From Verrucomicrobia bacterium LW23 (lineage in GTDB: Bacteria; Verrucomicrobiota; Verrucomicrobiia; Methylacidiphilales; UBA1321): DNA of 64,000 nt. The stretch spans positions 372,001 through 436,000 of the forward strand of contig QAZA01000011.1 of the NCBI GenBank assembly GCA_003054695.1, written 5' to 3'. This document shows positions 8,753 to 17,011 of this stretch, one piece after another; within the stretch, counting starts at the first letter, position 1; each line of letters opens with the position of its first letter. The notes beneath the pieces were generated by a model. The model searched no databases, was not told the DNA's origin, and was given only the letters and a program-made list of their open reading frames with translations. A program made the translations under genes and the position numbers.

Positions 8753-8904
8753 CCCCCCATGCCAGGCTGAGTTCCGCATCCGCCCTCCCCCTTGCTCTCT
8801 GCTCGTGCCAGCTGTGCGATCCTTGCGATTCGTGCGGCTCTTGCGATTCCTGCCAGTCGTAGCCACCAATCCCTCTTCTTTCACCATCCCTCTCCCCCCT
8901 CCCC

Positions 8905-9702
8905 ATGCCTGGCTCCGAATTCGTACTCTTCGGCCCCGCCCACATTATGGCGCTGGTGTTTACCGTGCTGGCGCCGGTGGTGATGGCCTGGACGGTGCGC
9001 TCGCGCTGGCTGGGCGCCAATACCCGCACCATCATTGCCTGGGCGTTTGCCGTTGTCATGCTGCTAAACGAGGTATGCCTGCGCACGTGGATGGTGACCG
9101 TGGAGGGCAAGCAGTGGTTTCAGATTCTGCCGCTGCACCTGTGCGACATGCTGGTCTACATCACCGTCGCAGCCGTCTTCACCCGCTCGCTGGCCCTGTA
9201 CGAGCTGGCCTACCTGTGGGGCCTGGCCGGCACGCTGAACGCACTGCTGACGCCGGAACTGCCCGGCATGAAGGGTTTTCCCTCCCCCTGGTTTATTATG
9301 TTTTTCGTCCAGCACGGCGGCATTCTTGTCGGCGCGCTGTACATGACGTGGGGGCTGAATATGCGGCCGGATACGCGGTCGATCCTGAAGGTATTTGGGT
9401 GGTGCCAGGTGTATCTGGTGGTGGTGTTTACGCTCAACTACCTGCTGGGCACCAATTACGGCTTCATCATGGCCAAGCCCGACACGCCCTCGGTGCTGGA
9501 TCTGCTGGGCCCGTGGCCGCTGTACCTGCTGGCGATGCAAGTCCTTGGCATGGCGCAATTTATCTTTTGGTACCTGCCCTTCGCGTACTCGGACTGGGTG
9601 GGCGTGCAGCCCATCTTTGGCGCCAACGCCCGCCCACTGCCCGGCCGCCCGCTGGACGCGCAGGAAAATATCTGGAACGAGATAGAGAGCGGGCGGGCTT
9701 AG
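8905..9702 (+). CDS. TIGR02206-type integral membrane protein (YwaF-like)
   Basis: 265 residues with about seven hydrophobic helices across the length. Blocks FGPAHIMALVF near the N-terminus, LPLHLCDMLVYITV (about 75-88), WGLAGTLNALLTPEL and NYLLGTNYGFIMAKP match the TIGR02206/YwaF family, whose function is unknown. The start at 8905 (MPGSEFVLFGP) places the first conserved motif at the N-terminus, as usual for the family. It is followed by 92 bp and then the first secreted cysteine-signature protein. Confidence 0.82.
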   Translation: MPGSEFVLFGPAHIMALVFTVLAPVVMAWTVRSRWLGANTRTIIAWAFAVVMLLNEVCLRTWMVTVEGKQWFQILPLHLCDMLVYITVAAVFTRSLALYELAYLWGLAGTLNALLTPELPGMKGFPSPWFIMFFVQHGGILVGALYMTWGLNMRPDTRSILKVFGWCQVYLVVVFTLNYLLGTNYGFIMAKPDTPSVLDLLGPWPLYLLAMQVLGMAQFIFWYLPFAYSDWVGVQPIFGANARPLPGRPLDAQENIWNEIESGRA

Positions 9703-9794
9703 GCCGGAACGATACAGGCGGGAATGCCTCATTCACCATCTCAATCGTTCCGGCTTTGGCCGTGGCCAGGGCATCGCCCTCCTACCTTACGCAC

Positions 9795-10307
9795 ATGACC
9801 AAGCGCACCATTCTGCTACTGCTGGCCGCATTTATTGCGATGGACGTGCTTGCCGTGGCTACGTTCGTTCTCTTCTCCCGCAGCGACCGGGATACCCCGG
9901 ACTACGTGCAGGCCCTGCGCAATCCGGACACCGGGAGCGTGAAACTGCTGGCCCTGGTGTCCAGCGAGGCCATGCAGGCGCAGGGCGAAGCCAAACCCTG
10001 GGCCGTCCGCGGCACGGCCTCGCTTACCCACAAATCCGCGCTGCAAGCGTGCGAGGAGGTCTCCCGGCTGATCCACACCGGCGGCGACGAAGCCAAGTGC
10101 TTTAACCCGCGACACGCCCTCTTCCTCACCTCCGGCGGCACGCGTTACGAGTATGTGATCTGCTTTGAGTGCGAGCAAATGCGCGTGTACCGCAGCGAAT
10201 CCCGACTGGAAACGGTGCCCATCCCCAACGCCCCCGACACGCTGGACGCCCTGCTGAAGGCCGCCGGCGTCGAGCCCACACCCGGCCCGCGCAAGGGGAA
10301 GAGCTGA
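9795..10307 (+). CDS. Secreted or anchored CFxPRHAL-CxxC family protein, paralogue 1
   Basis: 170 residues. An N-terminal hydrophobic segment (about 5-27) acts as signal peptide or anchor. The family signature is KCFNPRHAL (C102) followed 21 residues later by CFEC (C123, C126), with GTRYEYVI before it. Upstream is the GSVKLLAL strand equivalent to VTLYSL in the other copies. Its stop overlaps the ATG of paralogue 2 (TGATG at 10305-10309), implying translational coupling. The start at 9795 excludes a long upstream extension of the same frame that lies inside the membrane protein gene. Function unknown; the invariant cysteines could bind metal or form a disulfide. Confidence 0.8.
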   Translation: MTKRTILLLLAAFIAMDVLAVATFVLFSRSDRDTPDYVQALRNPDTGSVKLLALVSSEAMQAQGEAKPWAVRGTASLTHKSALQACEEVSRLIHTGGDEAKCFNPRHALFLTSGGTRYEYVICFECEQMRVYRSESRLETVPIPNAPDTLDALLKAAGVEPTPGPRKGKS

Positions 10308-10957
10308 TGGCGCCGGCCTGGCAGACGGGCGCGGTGGGGAGGCCGGCGCGGACGAGGAGGATGCTGAGCATCGCAGCTACCCTGCTTGTCGCGGCCGCCG
10401 CAACCGCCCTCAGCCTCGTGGCCCTGCCGGCGCCTTCCGCAGCGAGCGCCAGCGCCGCGCCGGTCGCAGCCGATCCCGACGCTGACGCGCGCGGGGAGGT
10501 CATCCGCGCGCTTGCCGCCCCCGAGGCGGGGAGCGTCACCCTCTACTCCCTTACCGGCAAGCTGAGCAAACCATTGCGGCTGGAGGGCGACGACGTGCTG
10601 CAGGGCTTTGTTGTGCTGGGCAAAGCCGCGCTTTCCGACAAGGCGGGCGCCGCCACTTCCCCCTCTTCCCTCTCCCCCGCCGCCCGCGCATGCAACGCCT
10701 TTGGAGAACTGCTTGCCCCCACCCGTGTCCTCGCGGCGGAATGCTTCATCCCCCGCCACGCGCTGACTCTCCGCCACGGCGGGCACCGGTACGACATCCT
10801 CATCTGCTTCGAGTGCTCCCGCTACTCCGTCTTTCGCGACAACAAGGAATTCCTGGCCGACGCCACCGCCGGCACCCCCGCCGCCCTTGATTCCCTCAAC
10901 GCCCTGCTCCGCGCCGCCGGAGTCCGGCTCCCTCCCCAGCCGCCCAAGGCGGAGTAA
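10307..10957 (+). CDS. Secreted CFxPRHAL-CxxC family protein, paralogue 2
   Basis: 216 residues. The N-terminus has a basic stretch, then a hydrophobic Ala-rich core (about 20-40), then a low-complexity Ala/Ser linker to about residue 60. The core domain shows GSVTLYSL, FVVLGKAALS, ECFIPRHAL (C146) and ICFEC (C167, C170). This is the longest of the four copies because of the linker and an Ala/Ser insertion after VLGK. It overlaps the preceding gene by one base. Function unknown. Confidence 0.8.
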   Translation: MAPAWQTGAVGRPARTRRMLSIAATLLVAAAATALSLVALPAPSAASASAAPVAADPDADARGEVIRALAAPEAGSVTLYSLTGKLSKPLRLEGDDVLQGFVVLGKAALSDKAGAATSPSSLSPAARACNAFGELLAPTRVLAAECFIPRHALTLRHGGHRYDILICFECSRYSVFRDNKEFLADATAGTPAALDSLNALLRAAGVRLPPQPPKAE

Positions 10958-11060
10958 ATGGTCTAAGCGCCAGCCTATTCCCAAGCCTCCGCGCGTATGA
11001 TAGTGTGGAGGGACTAGCCGGATCGCTCCTCCCCCTCCTCTTTTACGCTATGCTAACGTT

Positions 11061-11603
11061 ATGCCGATGCTCGACCTGATTCGCTTCACTCGCTTAGCTG
11101 CCTTTGCCGCAGTGCTGATCCTTCTGCCGGCGGCGCTGGCCGTGGCGCAGCAGGCCAAAAATACGGTGCAAAAGCCCTGGCCGGCGGACTTTGAGGCCGC
11201 GTTGTCGAAGCCGGGCAAGGTTACGCTCTACTCGCTTAACCCCTACAAGCTCAACAGCCTGGAGCTTCGGGACAATCCGGAGAACCTGTACAAGTACAAG
11301 GTGCTGGGCAAAACCGATCTCTCCGCGGAGCAGGCCGTGGAGGCGATTGCGGAGTTTCGCCTGGCGGTGACGCAGTTTAATGGCGACTGGGCCAAATGCT
11401 TCAGCCCCCGCCACGCGCTACGCATCGAGATGAAGCCGGGCGACGTGTACGACCTCCTGCTGTGCTACGAGTGCAGCCGTATGCTGACATGGCACAATGG
11501 CCAATATATGTTCCACTACGGCGTAGGCGGCAAGTCGGACAAGCTCAACGCAATGATTACCGCCGCCGGGTTGCAACTGGCCAAGCCTCCGGGCCAGGAC
11601 TAG
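11061..11603 (+). CDS. Secreted CFxPRHAL-CxxC family protein, paralogue 3
   Basis: 180 residues with a clear signal peptide (hydrophobic 11-28, likely cleavage after ALAVAQQ). Mature domain: WPADFEAAL, GKVTLYSLNP, YKVLGKTDLS, KCFSPRHAL (C113), then YDLLLCYEC (C135, C138), closing with LNAMITAAGL. The cysteine spacing (22) is one residue longer than in the others. It sits 103 bp after paralogue 2. The TAG stop overlaps a repeat word (TAGAGGCTGTCGACATT) also seen at the end of rsgA. Confidence 0.82.
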   Translation: MPMLDLIRFTRLAAFAAVLILLPAALAVAQQAKNTVQKPWPADFEAALSKPGKVTLYSLNPYKLNSLELRDNPENLYKYKVLGKTDLSAEQAVEAIAEFRLAVTQFNGDWAKCFSPRHALRIEMKPGDVYDLLLCYECSRMLTWHNGQYMFHYGVGGKSDKLNAMITAAGLQLAKPPGQD

Positions 11604-11625
11604 AGGCTGTCGACATTTTGCCTCC

Positions 11626-11758
11626 TCCCCCATTATCCCCTGCTTAGAGGCTTGTATCCCCCTTAGAGCGAGACATCTGTGAAGCCGTACTGCAGTTACG
11701 GAGGAGAATGTCTCGCGCTAAGGGGGACGTAAGCCTCCAAGCAGGGGATAAAGGGGGA
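11626..11758. repeat. Family A palindrome copy 2
   Basis: The left arm has TTATCCCCTGCTTAGAGGCTT and CCCCCTTAGAGCGAGACAT; the right arm has ATGTCTCGCGCTAAGGGGG and AAGCCTCCAAGCAGGGGATAA. It resembles the elements at 4967-5120 and 13884-14010 in having CTTAG, GGCTT and CCCCCTTAG in the same order. It lies after paralogue 3 and before paralogue 4. Confidence 0.8.
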
Positions 11759-11791
11759 GCGCAAGGAAGGTTGAACATCGTGGAAGCAGCT

Positions 11792-11881
11792 CTTGGCGAA
11801 ACTTTCCGCCCTTGGCGATGTTATCTGAAGGTCCGTAGATCCAAGGCAGATAGTATTGCCAAGGACGGAAAGTTTCGCCAA
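11792..11881. repeat. Second palindrome after paralogue 3
   Basis: CTTGGCGAAACTTTCCGCCC at about 11792 pairs with a near-exact complement, GACGGAAAGTTTCGCCAAG, at about 11862-11880, with a loop of about 45 bp. The rest of the gap to 12178 shows no further gene or clear repeat. Confidence 0.7.
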
Positions 11882-12178
11882 GGGGATGCCGCAACTCGCA
11901 AGCCTCATGAGGGAGCTACCGGCTGTCGCGCGGGGACTATATAGCCCTTCGCCGCTTCGTGCACTTTGCGGCAGAATGTGGGGAGGTGCGCCAAATTGCC
12001 TCGCGTTTTTGGGGTGGCTGTGATGTAATGGGGTCCTTTATCAGCCCAAAAGATTCGATCGCAATAAAAAGTGAATATCGAGGGGTGGCACGGCTCGGCA
12101 AACAGGCGTAGATTAATTTGACTAATAGTCTGCACACTCCATCTCATCCGATCCATTCTATCTATCCATCCCCATCCT

Positions 12179-12757
12179 ATGAAAACAATGCGAGCGATCC
12201 TCAGTCTCACTCTGCTTTTCTGTGTCGCCTTCACGGCCGTGGCATCCGCGGCCGATAAACCGGCTGCAACCAAGGCTGTTGTCAAGGACGAGCCCCGCAA
12301 AGCCGGCACCAGCAACGCCCGCTACCCCCAGCAGCGCTGGCCTGCCGATTTCGAGAAGATCCTCAACAATCCCCCGCCCGACATGCTCCTCTACTCCCTG
12401 GAGCCCCTGGAGGGCAACCACCCCAAGGAGGAAGGGCTGCACGGCTTTAAGGTGCTGGGCAAGATGACCATGTACCCCGAGCAGGCGCGCGCTGCCGTCG
12501 ATGCCTTTCAGGACGCCATTGACAATTGGGACAGCAAAATGGCCAAGTGCTTCAAGCCGCGCCAGGCCCTGGTCGTCAACAGCGGCGGCAACCGCTACGA
12601 GCTTCTCTTGTGCTACTCGTGCCACGTGCTCAAGTGCTACCGCAACGGCGAGCTTGTCCGCAACTACGGGGTGAATGGCAGCCCCGCCGTACTCAAAAAC
12701 ATCCTTCGCCGCGGCAATCAGGAGCTCTCGACGACCGACCCGTCCAAGGGCACTTAG
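12179..12757 (+). CDS. Secreted CFxPRQAL-CxxC family protein, paralogue 4
   Basis: 192 residues. Signal peptide with core ILSLTLLFCVAFTAVA and likely cleavage after ASA (about 24). A charged linker leads to WPADFEKIL, DMLLYSLEP, FKVLGKMTM, KCFKPRQAL (C124) and LLCYSC (C145, C148). Here the signature His is Gln and the Glu between the paired cysteines is Ser, so the three cysteines, Pro and Arg are the invariant part. It is separated from paralogue 3 by 575 bp holding two palindromes, so probably has its own promoter. Function unknown. Confidence 0.82.
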   Translation: MKTMRAILSLTLLFCVAFTAVASAADKPAATKAVVKDEPRKAGTSNARYPQQRWPADFEKILNNPPPDMLLYSLEPLEGNHPKEEGLHGFKVLGKMTMYPEQARAAVDAFQDAIDNWDSKMAKCFKPRQALVVNSGGNRYELLLCYSCHVLKCYRNGELVRNYGVNGSPAVLKNILRRGNQELSTTDPSKGT

Positions 12758-12785
12758 AAGTGTTTACACTGCGATCTGTCAACGT

Positions 12786-12809
12786 CGAAGAGGTTGTATA
12801 ACCTCTTCG
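12786..12809 (+). terminator. Perfect 10-bp hairpin after paralogue 4
   Basis: CGAAGAGGTT (12786-12795), loop GTAT, AACCTCTTCG (12800-12809), 29 bp after the paralogue 4 stop. No T-run follows, so it is either a weak terminator or a regulatory hairpin ahead of hisA. Confidence 0.5.
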
Positions 12810-13005
12810 AGGTTCTCGGACCTCCTCGTTACACCTGTACTTTAGCTGCTCCGGTCCCCGCGCCGGCCGCGTGCGCGGCGTCTTGGCAAGTTTTCCCTTT
12901 TCCGGGGGGCGATTCGTTAGTATACAGTACAAAGGGGGTTTATGCCTGGGCGATTTGTTTCACAAGCGCTGGTCATGCATTCGCCCCATAACCGCATTGT
13001 CTCTC

Positions 13006-13716
13006 ATGATTATCCTTCCAGCTATTGATCTCCGTGGCGGCCAGGTGGTGCGCCTGCAGCAGGGGCGCGCTGACGCGCAGACCGAGTACAGCAACGACCC
13101 CGTGGCGGTAGCCAAAGACTGGGAGGCGCAGGGCGCGGTGGAGCTGCATGTCGTCGACCTGGACGGCGCTTTTGACGGCTACCCGAAAAACCTGGACTGG
13201 GTGCGGCGCATTGCGGTGGCCGTCAAAATGCGGGTGGAGCTGGGCGGCGGCCTGCGCGACATCCCCAGCCTGGAAGCCGCGTTTAACGCCGGTGTGGCCC
13301 GCGCCGTGCTGGGCACCCGAGCCGCGGACAGCCTGGAGTTTGTGGAGCAGGTGGTGAAACTCTTTGGTGGTGAACACGTTGCGGTAGGTATCGACGCCAA
13401 GAACGGCTATGTCGCCACCAAGGGCTGGACGGAAACCACCGGCTGGAAGGCCGTCGACCTGGCCAAACGCGCGCAGGACGCCGGCGCCGGCACCATCATT
13501 TACACCGACATCGCCACCGACGGTATGTTTACGGGCCCTAACTTCCCCGCCCTGCAGGAGATCGTCGACGCCGTCCCCGGCGCCCAGGTCATCGCCAGCG
13601 GCGGCGTCGCCACGGCCGAGCACGTGCACAGCCTGCGCAAAATCCCCAACCTCTACGGCGCCATCGTCGGCAAAGCCCTCTACGACAAACGCGTCACCCT
13701 CGCGGAAATCCTGTAG
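13006..13716 (+). CDS. hisA: Phosphoribosylformimino-AICAR ribotide isomerase, HisA
   Basis: Fourth step of histidine biosynthesis: Amadori rearrangement of ProFAR to PRFAR in the cytoplasm. 236 residues, the normal length for this beta/alpha barrel. PAIDLRGGQVVRL carries the N-terminal catalytic Asp (D8); the second acid lies in YTDIATDG (168 or 172). ELGGGLRD (79-85) and IASGGVAT are the two phosphate-binding repeats. Start taken at MIILPAIDL (13006); a longer frame from 12871 adds unconserved sequence. No other his gene is in the window, so it is not part of a his operon here. Confidence 0.95.
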   Translation: MIILPAIDLRGGQVVRLQQGRADAQTEYSNDPVAVAKDWEAQGAVELHVVDLDGAFDGYPKNLDWVRRIAVAVKMRVELGGGLRDIPSLEAAFNAGVARAVLGTRAADSLEFVEQVVKLFGGEHVAVGIDAKNGYVATKGWTETTGWKAVDLAKRAQDAGAGTIIYTDIATDGMFTGPNFPALQEIVDAVPGAQVIASGGVATAEHVHSLRKIPNLYGAIVGKALYDKRVTLAEIL

Positions 13717-13724
13717 GGGAGTGT

Positions 13725-14166
13725 TTAACCACGAATAACACGAATGACACGATTAGTGCAGAGGGGAGAATAGGAGAATAGGGGAAGGGGGATGGGGAGT
13801 TTTTTAAACCACGGAGCACACGAAGCACACGGAATTTACGGAGGGGACGAATGGGGACAGGTATAAAATAAAGCCCATTTTCCATCTGCCCTTAGCGGCT
13901 TTGTCCCCCTTAGCGTGATAAGTCTGCCTCTGTAGAAGCCTCGGCAAGTCGGGTGAATCCAGAAAGCAGATTTTATCACGCTAAGGGGGACAAAGCCGCT
14001 AAGGGCAGATTGCGATCCAAATTAAGGATAAGCTGCTCGCCCGTGTGCTCCAACCTCCCCCCATTCGTCCCCTTCGCAGATTCCGTGTGCTCCGTGGTTA
14101 AAAAAACTCCCCTTCCCCTATTCTCCCCTCTGCACTATTCGTGTCATTCGTGATATTCGTGGTTAA
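13725..14166. repeat. Triple-nested palindrome between convergent genes hisA and lgt
   Basis: Three inverted repeats sit one inside the other. Outer arms (from 13725, to 14166) carry TTAACCACGAAT and GCAGAGGGGAGAATAGG. Middle arms carry GGAGTTTTTTAAACCACGG and GGGGACGAATGGGG with their complements. Inner arms are exact over 38 bp, 13884-13921 against 13973-14010, and contain CTTAGCGGCTTTGTCCCCC. The inner arm is of the same family as 4967-5120 and 11626-11758. It fills the 455 bp between two convergent stop codons, so it may end transcription from both sides. Confidence 0.9.
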
Positions 14167-14171
14167 TTAAC

Positions 14172-15098
14172 TCAGCTTCTCACCGGTTTCTCACCCTGCG
14201 GCGGCGCCGGTACGCTTGGGGGCGGTGTTTTCACCCGGCCGAATTGCAGCCATACCAGCACGCCGGCGGCAGCCAGCATGCCGGCGCTGAGGAGCTGGCC
14301 CTGGGTGATGAAGCCGAAGTAGTAGTTGATATCCGCATCGGGCTGGCGGAAGCACTCGCCGATGATGCGCATGATGGGGTAGCCCACCATAAAGCTAAGC
14401 GCCACAACGCCTTGCCTTGTGGTGCGGGCGCGTATGGCCCACAGGATCGCAAAGAGCAGAAAACCCTCCAGCACCGCCTGGTACAACTGCGAGGGATGGC
14501 GCGGCGCCCGCAGGGCATCGCCGGGAAAGATAACCGCCCAGGGCACTGTGGTGATCCGCCCCCAGAGCTCCCCGTTAATGAAGTTGGCAATGCGGCCGAA
14601 ACCGAGCGCCAGCGGCGTCACCAGCGCGGCGGCGTCGGCCAGCGCGTAAAAGGGAATGCGGTGCCGCCACGCAAACAGGACAATGGCCAGGATGGCGCCG
14701 ACAATGCCGCCGTGGCTGGCCATGCCGGCAATCTGCCACGGCTTGCCGGGCATGTAGCCGATAATGCTGAGCGGATGGGCCACCGTGGTGTTGAACGAGT
14801 AGAGCAGGCAATACCCCAGCCGCCCGCCCACCAGCACGCCCACCGCCATCCACGTCACAAAGTCGATAATCTCGTCCGTCGTCCGCAACGGGCTCCAGCC
14901 CTTTTTGCTCTGGTACTGCAAGCCGAGAAAGAGCAGCACAAAGCCAAACACATAAGCCAGCCCATACCAGTGCGGCCCCACCCCGGGCGAGATCTCAAAG
15001 ATGATGGGGTTGATGTTATGCTGCCAGTACGCCAGCAGCGGCGCCGGCTGCGCAGCGGGCGCGATACCAAAAGGAAATGTAAGCAAGGGCAAGGCCAT
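14172..15098 (-). CDS. lgt: Prolipoprotein diacylglyceryl transferase, Lgt
   Basis: Inner-membrane enzyme that moves diacylglycerol from phosphatidylglycerol to the lipobox cysteine of prolipoproteins. 308 residues with about seven membrane helices. HWYGLAYV near residue 43, GGRLGYCLLY, MASHGGIVGA and the family signature GRIANFINGELWGR are present, followed by RHPSQLYQAVLEG. Start set at MALPLLTF (15098); an in-frame TTG at 15146 preceded by GGGAGG is an alternative. The C-terminus extends in a proline-rich tail. It is convergent with hisA across the nested palindrome. Confidence 0.93.
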   Translation of the reverse strand: MALPLLTFPFGIAPAAQPAPLLAYWQHNINPIIFEISPGVGPHWYGLAYVFGFVLLFLGLQYQSKKGWSPLRTTDEIIDFVTWMAVGVLVGGRLGYCLLYSFNTTVAHPLSIIGYMPGKPWQIAGMASHGGIVGAILAIVLFAWRHRIPFYALADAAALVTPLALGFGRIANFINGELWGRITTVPWAVIFPGDALRAPRHPSQLYQAVLEGFLLFAILWAIRARTTRQGVVALSFMVGYPIMRIIGECFRQPDADINYYFGFITQGQLLSAGMLAAAGVLVWLQFGRVKTPPPSVPAPPQGEKPVRS

Positions 15099-15308
15099 GA
15101 AGAAGGGGTGTGCCGGGCCTGACGACCGGTCGCCCCATACAAGCAAACCCGCCCCTCCCAGCGCAAAGCGGAAATTGCGTCAATTGTGTGCGCGGGCTCC
15201 GCCCCCGGGCGCAGCGCGGTTCCCGTTCAGGTGGAGGCAGTCGAGCCGAGGACCAGGATTAGAGGCCAAACCTTGCGAATAAGCCTACCCGGGCATGTCT
15301 CCTTCTCC

Positions 15309-15450
15309 CGTTGCGTACGTTGCGTTTCCGCCCGTTGCGCCCGTTGCGTGAAAATCTGCTCCACGGGTAGCCAAACCTTGTGACAGGGCAAAGTCCCTGA
15401 CAGATTCTCACGCAACGGTCGCAACGGGCGGAAACGCAACGTACGCAAGG
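15309..15450. repeat. Family B palindrome copy 3, reverse orientation
   Basis: Arms TTGCGTACGTTGCGTTTCCG and CCCGTTGCGTGAAAATCTG face CAGATTCTCACGCAACGG and GCGGAAACGCAACGTACGCAA over about 142 bp. Read on the opposite strand, the loop shows GGACTTTGCCC and GGCTACCCGTGGAG, matching the loops of the 6.2 and 19.9 kb copies. A loose inverted repeat (15571-15586 against 15654-15668, CCTTTGTGCC type) follows in the same gap, which has no gene between 15099 and 15788. Confidence 0.8.
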
Positions 15451-15788
15451 GGGGAAAGCTTGAGCAGGCCCTTGCTCTAACTCATGGATTCTTTTTGAAA
15501 GGCGGTGGAACTGCTGGCGCGGTGGAAGTAACGATGTATCCAACGCCTGGGGAATGATTCCCACTCGGTTTCCGAACCTTTGTGCCAAATAATCCCCCCG
15601 GTCTGTTCCGATTGCCGGGAACTCGGGAACTGTTCCCCACAATGATATATGAAGGCACAAAGGTCGGAAGCAGAGGGCGATTGCGCCTGGACTTAATCCG
15701 TCATGGACCGTGCCAGACGGCATTGCCCGGGCGGTTCCCGCAACTTCGCGCTTTACGCCGCGCGGGTTTGGGCGGATAAACTCCCCGC

Positions 15789-16505
15789 ATGGAGTGGATG
15801 ACCTTTCCGGCCCTGGCGCTGCCGGGGCTGCGGCATGGATTCAGCCTGCGCGCGCCGGGGATCCCGCGCGAAGAACTGGACGCGCACCTGCGCCCCGCGC
15901 TCGCCGCGCAGGGCTACCCCGTCAATACCGTGGTGGAGGCCGAACAGACGCACAGCGCGCTGGTGGCCTTCGTGCGTGAAGTACGCCCCGCCCCACCCGG
16001 CGCACCGCCGTCGGACTCCATCCACGGCGCGCCCGCCCCCACCCTTTTCCTGGCGCGCAGCGAGGCACCCGCGGAGCTTACCCCCGCCGGCCGGGTACCG
16101 GTGGTGGACGCGCTCGTGACCATGCAGCCCGGCGTCCCCCTCATTGTCCGCGTGGCGGACTGCGGGCCGGTGCTGCTGTACGATCCCGTACGCCGTGCCA
16201 TTGCCGTGGCGCACTCGGGCCGCAAGGGCACGGAGGGCCGCATAACGGAGGTCACCATCCGCGCCATGCGGGAGTATTGCGGTACCGATCCGCGCGACCT
16301 GATTGTGCAGCTGGGCCCGTGCATCCGCCCGCCGCACTACGAGGTGGCGTTTGCCGAGGAGATCGGCCGCCAGGCCCGCGCCGCCGGCGTCGTCCACTAC
16401 CACGACTGCGAGCTGTGCACCGGCTGCGATCTCGAGCGCTTCTACTCCTACCGCCTGGAGCTGGGCAAAACCGGCCGCATGTGGGGCGCGCTGATGCTGG
16501 AATGA
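15789..16505 (+). CDS. pgeF: Laccase-domain protein (PgeF/YlmD/YfiH family)
   Basis: 238 residues. Members are zinc/copper-site enzymes with purine nucleoside phosphorylase or peptidoglycan-editing (polyphenol oxidase-like) activity. The three metal ligands are visible: H55 in AEQTHSA, C125 in RVADCGPVLLYDP and H142 in VAHSGRKGT. The usual HAGWRGT motif is changed to HSGRKGT. It ends with a cysteine-containing segment, CELCTGCDLERFYSYR, typical of the family. It is a stand-alone gene with no ftsZ or rluD neighbour. Confidence 0.87.
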   Translation: MEWMTFPALALPGLRHGFSLRAPGIPREELDAHLRPALAAQGYPVNTVVEAEQTHSALVAFVREVRPAPPGAPPSDSIHGAPAPTLFLARSEAPAELTPAGRVPVVDALVTMQPGVPLIVRVADCGPVLLYDPVRRAIAVAHSGRKGTEGRITEVTIRAMREYCGTDPRDLIVQLGPCIRPPHYEVAFAEEIGRQARAAGVVHYHDCELCTGCDLERFYSYRLELGKTGRMWGALMLE

Positions 16506-16507
16506 GA

Positions 16508-16666
16508 CCAGTCCGCGCAGTTATTTGGCCCTTTGGCGGGCCGCTTTTGGGCGCATGCTGCGTTGGTCTTTCGGTCATGTATGTTTCACATGCATCCCCT
16601 CAAGCCCGCCTTGCCTGCATCCCAGACTCGGCTCCACCAAAAGGCCAAGATAACTGTGCGAGCTGG
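16508..16666. repeat. Long hairpin related to the 39-bp inserted hairpin (family F)
   Basis: GACCAGTCCGCGCAGTTATTTGGCC (split as GACCAGTCCGCG and CAGTTATTTGGCC, from 16508) pairs with GGCCAAGATAACTG and TGCGAGCTGGTC (to 16666). The sequence AGACCAnnnCGCnnAGTTATTT also describes the hairpin at 4978-5020. It begins a few bases after the pgeF stop. Confidence 0.7.
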
Positions 16667-16693
16667 TCTGAGTAGTTTCAACGCGAGTATAAG

Positions 16694-16913
16694 CATCTCC
16701 TCTGAAGCGCCACAGGCGCGAAAGCCTACAGCCCAGGGCGTGAGCCCTGGGTGAGAGAGAAAAAAGAATCGCGTCCTGTAGGGACGCAACAGCCCTTGCC
16801 TGGCGACGTTGCGTTCCTGCAGAACGCTGAGGATTTTCGCCCTAACCAGGGCTCTCATCCAGGGCTCACGCCCCGGGCTATAGGCTTTCGCGCCTGTGGC
16901 GCTTCAGAGGATG
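16694..16913. repeat. Family D palindrome copy 2
   Basis: Left-arm words CCTCTGAAGCGCCACAGGCG, GCCTACAGCCCAGGGCG and GCGTCCTGTAGGGACGC are mirrored by GGCTCACGCCCCGGGCTATA and CGCCTGTGGCGCTTCAGAGG. The block order equals that of 2563-2792. It sits between the convergent stops of pgeF (16505) and the HlyD gene (17012). Confidence 0.8.
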
Positions 16914-17011
16914 TTTCAGAGGATGTCGTGTCTTCGCTCGTATTGAGACCGCTCCAGGCGCAGCGCAATGCGGGATGACTTGCCCCTGGCACACTATCGC
17001 CCCCTGGCACG

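Noticed and set aside
8805-9794. Upstream part of the 500-codon frame ending at 10307
   Set aside because: It overlaps the TIGR02206 membrane gene in another frame and reads as low-complexity; only the part from the ATG at 9795 matches the paralogue family.
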